Shown piece after piece: positions 8,056 to 15,063 of a DNA stretch of 64,000 nt (position 1 is its first letter; the number at the start of each line of letters is the position of its first letter). The DNA comes from Streptomyces sp. S.PB5. GTDB lineage: Bacteria; Actinomycetota; Actinomycetes; Streptomycetales; Streptomycetaceae. The notes beneath the pieces are model-generated. The model was not told the origin of the DNA and did not search any database. It was given only the letters and a program-made list of their open reading frames with translations. The position numbers and the translations under genes are program-made. The DNA lies in contig NZ_JAQMWP010000027.1 in the NCBI RefSeq assembly GCF_030403745.1, positions 48,088 to 112,087 on the forward strand. The letters are read 5' to 3'.

Positions 8056-8745
8056 TCAGTGCTGGTAGCCGTAGACGCCGCGCGCCTGGTCACGGACGAG
8101 GCGGCCCTGCTCCAGCTCGATGACGCGCTTGCGCATCTGGTCCACGATGTTCTGGTCGTGCGTGGCCATGACCACGGTGGTGCCCGTCCGGTTGATCCGG
8201 TCGAGCAGTTTCATGATGCCGACCGAGGTCTGCGGGTCGAGGTTGCCGGTGGGCTCGTCGCAGATGAGCAGCTTGGGCCGGTTGACGAAGGCCCGCGCGA
8301 TCGCCACGCGCTGCTGCTCACCGCCGGAGAGCTCACCGGGCATCCGCTCCTCCTTGCCGCCGAGCCCGACGAGGTCGAGCACCTGCGGCACGGACTTGCG
8401 GATCTCGCCCTTCGACTTGCCGATGACCTCCTGCGCGAAGGCCACGTTCTCGGCGACCGTCTTGTTCGGCAGCAGCCGGAAGTCCTGGAACACCGTCCCC
8501 AGCTGGCGCCGGATCTGCGGCACCTTCCAGTTGGAGACGCGTGCGAGGTCCTTGCCCAGGACGTGCACCTGACCGTGGCTGCACCGCTCCTCGCGGAGGA
8601 TCAGCCGCAGGAAGGTGGACTTTCCGGAGCCGGAGGACCCCACGAGGAACACGAACTCGCCCTTCTCCACTTCCAGGGACACATCCCTGAGTGCGGGGCG
8701 GGTCTGCTTGGGGTAGACCTTGGAGACGTTGTCGAATCGGATCAC
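8056..8745 (-). CDS. ftsE: Cell division ATP-binding protein FtsE
   Basis: FtsE is the cytoplasmic ATPase partner of FtsX. From the GTG start (MIRFDNVSKVYP) it has 229 residues, normal for the family. Although the frame stays open far upstream, that extension has no homology I recognise. Walker A is GSSGSGKST (36-44), the Q-loop is FQDFRLL, the signature is LSGGEQQR, Walker B is LLICDEP, and the switch His is in ATHDQ. The FtsE-type features (YPKQTRPALRDVSLEVEKGEF) are clear. It is the first gene of the ftsE-ftsX operon and is divergent from the zinc-ribbon protein gene. Confidence 0.96.
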   Translation of the reverse strand: MIRFDNVSKVYPKQTRPALRDVSLEVEKGEFVFLVGSSGSGKSTFLRLILREERCSHGQVHVLGKDLARVSNWKVPQIRRQLGTVFQDFRLLPNKTVAENVAFAQEVIGKSKGEIRKSVPQVLDLVGLGGKEERMPGELSGGEQQRVAIARAFVNRPKLLICDEPTGNLDPQTSVGIMKLLDRINRTGTTVVMATHDQNIVDQMRKRVIELEQGRLVRDQARGVYGYQH

Positions 8746-8997
8746 GGATGCACCACGGTTGGCCGGGGGTAGATGAGCGTGACCATACGCGACCCGGGTG
8801 CGCAAGCGCAGGCACCGGGAGGGGTTCAGAGGGGCTTGTACCTTTTTATTCCGCTCCAGGTGAGGTACCTCTGCGAAATCACCCCTCCGACGGTGCTCGA
8901 GCCGATTCCACAGGAACCTGGCACAGTAGAGAAGGGAACGTTCTGCGACCCGAGGACGTTGAACCCCAGAGGGACCCCGCAAGAGAAGGGCGAGCGC

Positions 8998-9189
8998 ATG
9001 ACGTACGACCGGCTGGTGTGCGCTAACTGTGCCGCGCCCGTGAACGAGGGCCGTTGCCCCGTCTGCCGTGCGAACCGCCAGCGCCTCTCACAGGAGAACC
9101 CGTTCGCACAGCTCAACCCCATGGCACTGATCGCGCTGCTCGCGGTACTGATCGCGGCGGTGGCCCTGCTGGCCCACCAGACCGCGTAG
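8998..9189 (+). CDS. Tiny zinc-ribbon, single-membrane-helix protein
   Basis: The product has 63 residues. The N-terminal half carries two CxxC pairs (CANCAAPVNEGRCPVC), spaced as in a zinc ribbon. The C-terminal half is one hydrophobic helix (MALIALLAVLIAAVALLA). The ATG is preceded by AGAGAAGGG. I know of no assigned function, although I believe similar small proteins occur in other Streptomyces. It is divergent from ftsE and followed by a perfect 16-bp hairpin terminator. Confidence 0.8.
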   Translation: MTYDRLVCANCAAPVNEGRCPVCRANRQRLSQENPFAQLNPMALIALLAVLIAAVALLAHQTA

Positions 9190-9208
9190 CGGCTGGCGAC
9201 AAAACGCC

Positions 9209-9246
9209 CGAGGGGCCCGGAGCGAACACTCGCTCCGGGCCCCTCG
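9209..9246. terminator. Bidirectional hairpin terminator
   Basis: A perfect 16-bp stem (CGAGGGGCCCGGAGCG and its complement) with a 6-base loop lies between the convergent zinc-ribbon and surface-protein genes and can serve both strands. Confidence 0.85.
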
Positions 9247-9286
9247 TCGTACGGCATGCGCACACCGTGTGCGCGCGTGGCTACCG

Positions 9287-9922
9287 TCAGGCAGCGGCGC
9301 CGCCACGGCCGCCCACGAGGCGCGGCAGGATGCGGAAGCCGATACCGCCGGCGATCATCGTCGCGGCGCCGACCAGCAGGAACGTGGTCTGCGCGGCACC
9401 CGTCTCGGCGAGCTCGCCGCCGGTGCCCTGGGCAGAGGTCTCCGAGCCGGTGTCGGTGAGGGCGGAGGTGCCCTCCCCCTGCGCGGAGGTGTCGGAGCCG
9501 CCGTCGGGGTTGGTGTTGTTCCCGCCGCCGTTGTTGCCGTCGTCGTTGCCGCCGCCGTTGCCGCCGCCGTTGTTGCCGTCGTCCGACGGGTCCTCGGAGG
9601 GCTCCTCAGTCGGCTCGGTGGGCTCGTCCGTCGGCTCCTCGGTGATGGGCGGCTCCTCGGTGGGAGGCTCCTCCGTCGGCGGCTCCTCCGTGGGCGGCTC
9701 CTCGGTCGGGATGTCGGTCGGGACCGGGTCCGTCGGGGTCGGGTCCGCAGTGGGCGTCTCGTCGCCGAGACCGGTGTCGACGTTGACGCCGATGCCGCCC
9801 TCGTCCACGTTCACGCCGATCTCGAGCGCCGAGGCGGCGCCGGCGGCGGTCAGCGAGGCACCGGCCGCGATCACGGCACCGGCGGCGATGCGCGCGATCC
9901 GGATCCGCGTCTTCTTGGTCAT
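9287..9922 (-). CDS. Sortase-anchored (LAXTG) surface protein with Pro/Thr/Glu repeats
   Basis: This 211-residue predicted wall-attached protein begins with a signal peptide (MTKKTRIRIARIAAGAVIAAG... ASA). It continues with a Thr/Pro/Glu repeat stalk (EEPPTEEPPTEEPPT) and a Gly/Asn-rich spacer. It ends with LAETG, a hydrophobic helix (FLLVGAATMIAGGIGF) and a basic tail. LAXTG is the recognition motif of class E sortases in high-GC actinobacteria. No enzymatic domain is visible, so it is probably a structural or display protein. It is convergent with the zinc-ribbon gene across a shared terminator and lies downstream of prfB. Confidence 0.88.
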   Translation of the reverse strand: MTKKTRIRIARIAAGAVIAAGASLTAAGAASALEIGVNVDEGGIGVNVDTGLGDETPTADPTPTDPVPTDIPTEEPPTEEPPTEEPPTEEPPITEEPTDEPTEPTEEPSEDPSDDGNNGGGNGGGNDDGNNGGGNNTNPDGGSDTSAQGEGTSALTDTGSETSAQGTGGELAETGAAQTTFLLVGAATMIAGGIGFRILPRLVGGRGGAAA

Positions 9923-10167
9923 AAGGTTGCTACCCCCAGTAGCTCATCGTCAGTGAGGCGGCGCTCGGGGGCCGTGATCGACGGGGGGCGGCAGCGCTCA
10001 AGTCCCCCGGTTCACATGCGCCCCAGAGATACGCATGCCACGCTTTACCCTTCCCATTTTTCAAAGCAACGTCAAGGCCGTTGCGTACGCGATGTCCGAG
10101 TAAGGGTTCTTTGCCGGGGGTTGGAGCCTGTGAGTGTGATGTAAAACCCAGACATCCGGTCACAGAA

Positions 10168-10202
10168 AAGGCAACTGCCGCCTCAGGGGCGGCAGTTGCC
10201 TT
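10168..10202 (-). terminator. Terminator of prfB
   Basis: The stem AAGGCAACTGCCGCC with a CCTGA-type loop and its complement is followed on the minus strand by TTTTCTG, 20 bp past the prfB stop codon. Confidence 0.85.
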
Positions 10203-10221
10203 GTCGACAAATCGCTGTCGG

Positions 10222-11325
10222 TTACTTCTCCTGCTGCTTGCGCCAGCGAATTCCGGCCTCCAGGAAGCCGTCGATCTCGCCGTCGAGCACGGCCTGCGGG
10301 TTACCGACCTCGTACTCGGTGCGCAGGTCCTTGACCATCTGGTACGGGTGCAGGACGTACGAGCGCATCTGGTTGCCCCAGGAGCTGCCGCCGTCCTTGA
10401 GGGCGTCCATCTTGGCCCGCTCCTCCTGGCGCTGCCGCTCAAGGAGCTTGGCCTGCAGAACGTTCATGGCCGTGGCCTTGTTCTGGATCTGCGAGCGCTC
10501 GTTCTGGCAGGAGACGACGATGCCGGTCGGCAGGTGCGTGATGCGCACGGCGGAGTCGGTGGTGTTGACGCCCTGGCCACCGGGCCCGGAGGACCGGTAC
10601 ACATCGATCCGCAGATCGGACTCGTCGATGTCGATGTGGTCGGTCTGCTCGACGACGGGCAGCACCTCGACACCCGCGAAGGAGGTCTGACGGCGCCCCT
10701 GGTTGTCGAAGGGCGAGATCCGCACCAGCCGGTGGGTGCCCTGCTCCACGGAGAGCGTGCCGTAGGCGTACGGCACCTGCACGGAGAAGGTGGTCGACTT
10801 GATGCCGGCCTCTTCGGCGTACGACGTCTCGATGAGCTCGGTCTTGTAGCCGTGGCGCTCCGCCCAGCGCAGGTACATGCGCTGCAGCTGCTCGGCGAAG
10901 TCGGCGGCGTCGACGCCACCGGCCTCGGCGCGGATGTTGACGAGCGCTTCCCGGGCGTCGTACTCCCCGCTCAGCAGCGTCCGCACCTCCATCTCGTCCA
11001 GCGCCTTCTTGACGGCGGCGAGCTCGGCCTCGGCCTCGGCGCGGGTGTCCGGGTCGTCCTCCTCCTCGGCCATCTCGAAGAGGACGGAGAGATCATCGAT
11101 CCGCCCACGCAGCGCCTCGGCCTTCCTGACCTCCGCCTGGAGGTGGGAGAGCTTGCTGGTGATCTTCTGCGCCTCGTCCGGGTTGTCCCACAGGGACGGC
11201 GCGGCCGCCTGCTCCTCGAGCACGGCGATGTCTGCCCTCAGCTTGTCGAGGTCCAGAACGGCCTCGATCGACTCCATGGTCGAGGAGAGGGACTTGAGCT
11301 CTTCGGATACATCGACGACTGCCAC
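10222..11325 (-). CDS. prfB: Peptide chain release factor 2
   Basis: RF2 reads UGA and UAA stop codons and triggers peptide release. The 367-residue protein has the tripeptide anticodon SPF (RISPFDNQG), specific to RF2, and the catalytic GGQ in SSGPGGQGVNTTDSAVRI. The N-terminal helical domain (EELKSLSSTMESIEAV...) is complete. The reading frame is uninterrupted, so the programmed +1 frameshift that autoregulates prfB in E. coli is absent. It is followed by a good terminator, and the next gene upstream on the same strand is the kinase gene pkaB. Confidence 0.97.
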   Translation of the reverse strand: MAVVDVSEELKSLSSTMESIEAVLDLDKLRADIAVLEEQAAAPSLWDNPDEAQKITSKLSHLQAEVRKAEALRGRIDDLSVLFEMAEEEDDPDTRAEAEAELAAVKKALDEMEVRTLLSGEYDAREALVNIRAEAGGVDAADFAEQLQRMYLRWAERHGYKTELIETSYAEEAGIKSTTFSVQVPYAYGTLSVEQGTHRLVRISPFDNQGRRQTSFAGVEVLPVVEQTDHIDIDESDLRIDVYRSSGPGGQGVNTTDSAVRITHLPTGIVVSCQNERSQIQNKATAMNVLQAKLLERQRQEERAKMDALKDGGSSWGNQMRSYVLHPYQMVKDLRTEYEVGNPQAVLDGEIDGFLEAGIRWRKQQEK

Positions 11326-11443
11326 GCCTCCAGCCTAACGGCTGTGGCAACCGACCTCGGCCGGGCGGCCTGGCCGCTGCCCTCTTCGACACCGGTCCGC
11401 ATCATTCAGCCCGTCCGGCGCCTTCCGGACGCCGGTCACTGCA

Positions 11444-11571
11444 TCTCAGCCCGTCTGGGGGTGCCCCCTCTGGGGGAGTTCGAGGACGAGGCCCGTTCAG
11501 GGCCGAAGCGGGGGTCTGGGGGCGGCAGCCCCCAGGGACGGGACGGGTAGGGGCGGCGGGGGCGAAAAAAC
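11444..11571. repeat. Streptomyces interspersed repeat (GGGGGTCTGGGGGCGGCAG type)
   Basis: Between pkaB and prfB lies a G-rich element containing TCTCAGCCCGT, TTCGAGGACGAGGCC, GGGTCTGGGGGCGGCAGCCC and CAGGGACGGGACGGGTAGGG, ending in CGAAAAAACC. I recognise this wording as a repeat found between many Streptomyces genes. Its left part is interrupted by GGGGGTGCCCCCTCTGGGGGAG, itself a palindrome. A second, partial copy of its opening (TTCAGCCCGTCCGGCG) sits at 11405-11420. Confidence 0.6.
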
Positions 11572-11593
11572 CTGGGCGCGCCCCCACCCGGCC

Positions 11594-12829
11594 TCACGGC
11601 GAAGCCGGCGCCGAGTTCTTCGTGTCCTGCGGAGTCCCCGAGCCGTCGTCCGAGGTCGCCGCCCACGTCCCCACCCCGGCCGCCGCCACCAGCACCACCC
11701 CCGCCACACTCACGATCACCCGCCGCCGCCGCGTCACCGCCCGGTTCCGCGCGGAGCCGGGCCGCGGCGCACCCGAGGCCCGCGGCACCCGCGCCGTCCC
11801 GTGCGCACCCCCCGCCAGCTCGTCCGGCGCCGGCACCCTCATCGACGTATGCGTGTCCCGGTTGGAGTCGGCCGGCTTCGCACCCGGCACCAGGGGCACC
11901 GCACCCCGCCGTACCGGCCGTGCCGACACCGGCTCCTCCGACGGCGTCTCGTCCGCCGCCTCCTCCGCCTCCGCGTCCGGCTCGTCGACGTCCAGCGGCG
12001 GCATCCCGGCGACCAGCGGCAGCAGCTCACGAAGGCGCGCGCCCAGCTCGGAGGCGCGCAGCCGGGAGGCCGGAGCCTTGGCGAGGCACTGGACGATCAG
12101 CTGCCAGAGTTCGTCGGGGATGCCGGGGAGCGGGGCGACGGTCTCCGTGACATGGCGGCGCAGGACCGCGCCCGGATGGCCGCCGCCGAAGGGGGTGAAG
12201 CCCGCCAGCAGCTCGTAGAGGACCGTCGCGAGGGCGTAGATGTCGACCGCGGCCCGCGGGGGCAGGCCCTCCACGATCTCGGGGGCGAGATAGTCCGGCG
12301 TGCCGATGATCTTCGTCGCCCGGGTCCGCCGCGGGGTGTCGATGAGCTTCGCGACGCCGAAGTCGGTGAGCAGGGCGCGGTGCGAGCCGCCCGGGCCCAG
12401 GGGGCCCTGCATGTCCAGCAGGACGTTCTCCGGCTTGACGTCCCGGTGCACGACCCCTGCGGCATGCGCTGCGGCCAGCCCGTCGGCGATGTCCGCGACG
12501 ATCGCGACCGCAGCCTCCGGGGCGAGCCGCCGGTCGCGGTCCAGGCGGGTGCGCAGATCGGTGCCGCGGACCAGGTCCATGACCAGCGCGAGGTCGTTGC
12601 CGTCGACCACCAGGTCACGGACGGAGACGATGTTCGGGTGCTCGAGGCCGAGCAGCGCCGTGCGCTCCTGCACGAACCTCCCGACGAGCTCCTGGTCGGC
12701 CGAGAGGTCCTCGCGCAGCATCTTGATGGCGACGGGCCCCTCGGGCCCCTCACCCAGCCACACCGTGCCGGCGCTGCCCCGCCCCAGGATCTGGTGGGCG
12801 GTGTACCTGCTGCCGATCTTCCGTGCCAA
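11594..12829 (-). CDS. pkaB: Membrane Ser/Thr protein kinase (PkaB-like)
   Basis: The 411-residue eukaryotic-type kinase has its catalytic domain in residues 9-270. It shows a Gly loop GRGSAGTV, ATP-anchoring Lys36 in VAIK, HRDVKPENVLL (catalytic Asp130), DFG at 156-158 and APE at 182-184. A charged linker is followed by one membrane helix near 371-391 and a short outside tail of about 20 residues without PASTA domains. No ligand-binding ectodomain is visible. It is paralogous to the kinase directly upstream, and the pair matches the pkaA-pkaB tandem known from S. coelicolor. The symbol is by context and length. Likely substrates include FHA proteins such as the one encoded divergently nearby. 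Confidence 0.9.
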   Translation of the reverse strand: MARKIGSRYTAHQILGRGSAGTVWLGEGPEGPVAIKMLREDLSADQELVGRFVQERTALLGLEHPNIVSVRDLVVDGNDLALVMDLVRGTDLRTRLDRDRRLAPEAAVAIVADIADGLAAAHAAGVVHRDVKPENVLLDMQGPLGPGGSHRALLTDFGVAKLIDTPRRTRATKIIGTPDYLAPEIVEGLPPRAAVDIYALATVLYELLAGFTPFGGGHPGAVLRRHVTETVAPLPGIPDELWQLIVQCLAKAPASRLRASELGARLRELLPLVAGMPPLDVDEPDAEAEEAADETPSEEPVSARPVRRGAVPLVPGAKPADSNRDTHTSMRVPAPDELAGGAHGTARVPRASGAPRPGSARNRAVTRRRRVIVSVAGVVLVAAAGVGTWAATSDDGSGTPQDTKNSAPASP

Positions 12830-12989
12830 GGCTGCTCCTACAGACGCGTGTTGGCGATAAAGCTACGCGTCCGACGAGCCAACCTTCACCGCGGAGACCG
12901 AAATCACCCGCCAGGTGTCGACAAATCTCCAGAGTCGCAGCCGAATACCAGGATCGCCGGAGCCACCTGAGCCACCTGAGCCACCGGGG

Positions 12990-14672
12990 TCACTGCCCGG
13001 TGGAACCGCCGCCCCCGGAGTCACCGCCGCCCAGATCCCCGATCCACCCGGACACCGTGCTGATCCAGTCCCCGATCTGGTCCCAGTAGCTCTTGCCCGT
13101 GCCGATCCAGTCCTGCAGCGGGCTCAGCTCCCAGATCAGCCAGCCCGCGACGAACAGGATGACGATCGTGAACAGGCACCCCTTGAGGCAGCCGAGCCCC
13201 GGGATCTTCATCGGGTTGGCGCTGCGCTGCCGCGGCTGGCGAGGCTCACGCTGGGGCGGCTGAGGCTGTTGCGGCTGCTGGGGCGGCGCGTACCGCTGCG
13301 GCTGCTGAGGCTGCTGGGGCTGACGCGGAGGTGCGTACCGCTGCTGGGGCTGCTGCTGCGGATAGCCGTACCCCTGCTGGGGCTGCGGACGCTGCTGGCG
13401 CTGCGGCGGCTGCTGCGGGCGCTGGACCTGCCGCTGGGGGCGGCGGCGCAGCGGGTCCTGGTCGGGGTCGAGGTACTGGACCTGCGTCTGCTCGTTGCGG
13501 TCGCGGGCGGCGCGCAGCTGGTTCTGCCAGGGGTGCGGGTCCTCGGGCCCGCCCTGGCCGTGCTGTCCCTGCACCGGCTGGCCGGGCGGCACCGGCGGCA
13601 TGACGGCCGTCGGGTCGGCCGCGCCGCGGTTCGGCAGTACGGCGGTGGGGTCGGCAGCGCCCACGTGCGGCAGCACGTTGGTCGCGGCGTTCGGGTCGAA
13701 CGCGCCCGCGCCCTGCGGCAGCACCTGGGTGGGGTCGGCGGAGCCCGGTACGGCCGCGGGGGCCGGGTCGGGCGCGAGGAGGGCCGCGACGTTCTCGGCG
13801 GCGGCGATCTGCGCGGAGTTCGCGTGCACGCCGACGCCCTCGGCGACGACCCTCAGGCCGCGGGCGAGGTTCTCGGCGCTGGGCCGTTCGTCGGGGTTCT
13901 TGCGCAGGCAGCGCTCGATGACCGTCCAGAGGGGGTCGGGGACCGTGGACGGGCGGCGGGGCTCGGCGCTCAGGTGCTGGTGGAGGACTTCCAGGGCGGA
14001 GCCGCCGGAGAACGGCGGACGGCCGGTGACCAGCTCGTAGAGCAGGATGCCGGCGCCGTAGATGTCGACGGCGGAGGTCTGCGGGCGGCCCTCGGCGGAT
14101 TCGGGGGCGACGTACGCGGGCGTGCCGACGAACTCGTGGGTGCGGGTCAGGCCGGGAGAGTCGGCGAGGCGCGCGATGCCGAAGTCGGTGAGCAGCGGGT
14201 GCATCTGGCCGCCGTGCTGCTGGAGCAGGACGTTGGCGGGCTTCAGGTCGCGGTGGACGACGCCGTCGGCGTGGCTGGCGGCGAGCGCGTCGGCGATCTG
14301 CGCGGTGAGCAGGGCGGCGCCGACGGGACTGAAGGGGCCGTTCTCCCGGAGGTAGCGGTGCAGGTCGGGGCCCTCGACGAGGTCCATGACCAGGGCGAGC
14401 AGATCGCCCTCGACGACCAGGTCGCGGACCCGCACGATGTTGGGATGGGTGAGCCGGAGCAGGACGGAGCGCTCCCGCAGGAACCGCATCACGATGTCCG
14501 GATCGCTCGCGAGCTCCTCCTTGAGGACCTTGATCGCGACCGTCTCGCCGGGCTGTCCCTGCACGGCCGCCTCGGCGCCCGCGGCCTCCCGCTGCCGGGC
14601 GCGCCAGACGGTGCCCGTGGCGCCGCGTCCGAGCGGCTCCTCGAGGAAGTACTTGCTGCCTACCGGCCGCAC
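12990..14672 (-). CDS. pkaA: Membrane Ser/Thr protein kinase (PkaA-like)
   Basis: The 560-residue kinase has its domain in residues 8-285: GRGATGTV, an unusual Gly/Ala/Gln insertion in the beta2-beta3 loop (27-42), Lys48 (VAIK), HRDLKPANVLL (Asp142), DFG at 163-165 and APE at 189-191. The juxtamembrane region holds an ADPTQVLPQG/ADPTAVLPN/ADPTAVMPP repeat, with Thr residues that look like phosphoacceptors for FHA binding, and then a long Gln/Pro-rich segment (about 395-480). One membrane helix (497-516) is followed by a roughly 44-residue Trp/Gly-rich outside tail. It is upstream of pkaB on the same strand and divergent from the FHA/EssC-like gene. Confidence 0.9.
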   Translation of the reverse strand: MRPVGSKYFLEEPLGRGATGTVWRARQREAAGAEAAVQGQPGETVAIKVLKEELASDPDIVMRFLRERSVLLRLTHPNIVRVRDLVVEGDLLALVMDLVEGPDLHRYLRENGPFSPVGAALLTAQIADALAASHADGVVHRDLKPANVLLQQHGGQMHPLLTDFGIARLADSPGLTRTHEFVGTPAYVAPESAEGRPQTSAVDIYGAGILLYELVTGRPPFSGGSALEVLHQHLSAEPRRPSTVPDPLWTVIERCLRKNPDERPSAENLARGLRVVAEGVGVHANSAQIAAAENVAALLAPDPAPAAVPGSADPTQVLPQGAGAFDPNAATNVLPHVGAADPTAVLPNRGAADPTAVMPPVPPGQPVQGQHGQGGPEDPHPWQNQLRAARDRNEQTQVQYLDPDQDPLRRRPQRQVQRPQQPPQRQQRPQPQQGYGYPQQQPQQRYAPPRQPQQPQQPQRYAPPQQPQQPQPPQREPRQPRQRSANPMKIPGLGCLKGCLFTIVILFVAGWLIWELSPLQDWIGTGKSYWDQIGDWISTVSGWIGDLGGGDSGGGGSTGQ

Positions 14673-14710
14673 GTCATGCGCTCCCTGCTTGCTTGCCTGC
14701 GTTTCCGACC

Positions 14711-14760
14711 CACTGTAGTGCCGTCCCCCGAAAGCACTACGTAGTCGAAAGCACTACGTA
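14711..14760. promoter_or_regulatory. Operator-like direct and inverted repeats upstream of pkaA
   Basis: The 15-mer CGAAAGCACTACGTA occurs twice (14729-14743 and 14746-14760), and between the copies lies the perfect palindrome ACTACGTAGT (14736-14745). A related CACTGTAGTG palindrome is at 14711. The cluster lies about 40-90 bp upstream of the pkaA start. It looks like a regulator binding site, but no protein can be named. Confidence 0.5.
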
Positions 14761-14836
14761 TGCGCTGCCAAGCCTGTTCGCAGGAAAGACGCTCGACTCG
14801 GTCTCCCGGTTGCCGAACCCTGACGTGACCGATCTC

Positions 14837-14901
14837 AAGTGATCGCCGACGGCGCACTGGTCAGGCACTTTTGGGGCAGAGCTGACCATTCAAGATCACT
14901 T
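14837..14901. repeat. Nested inverted repeat in the pkaA-FHA intergenic region
   Basis: Two inverted repeats are nested: AAGTGATC (14837-14844) with GATCACTT (14894-14901) outside, and TGGTCAG (14858-14864) with CTGACCA (14882-14888) inside. They could form a two-part stem in the leader RNA of the FHA gene or be two operators. The rest of the 391-bp gap 14673-15063 shows no gene. Confidence 0.5.
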
Positions 14902-15063
14902 GCCCTCCGGGGGAGGGCGGACTGTCAGTGGCAGGTGCGAGGATGCCTTCAGTACTGGCCGATGTGCTCGTGCGGCGGTGGGGGAAGTCCGCGGTGTGGG
15001 GGACCGTGGGGTGGCTTCGCCCTCGTTCCGCGGGTGCCCGCGCAGAAGGGACCGCTGACGGCG

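Noticed and set aside
12959..12989. Three GAGCCACCT units between pkaA and pkaB
   Set aside because: Too short and too close to the pkaA stop to assign a function; reads as simple-sequence slippage.
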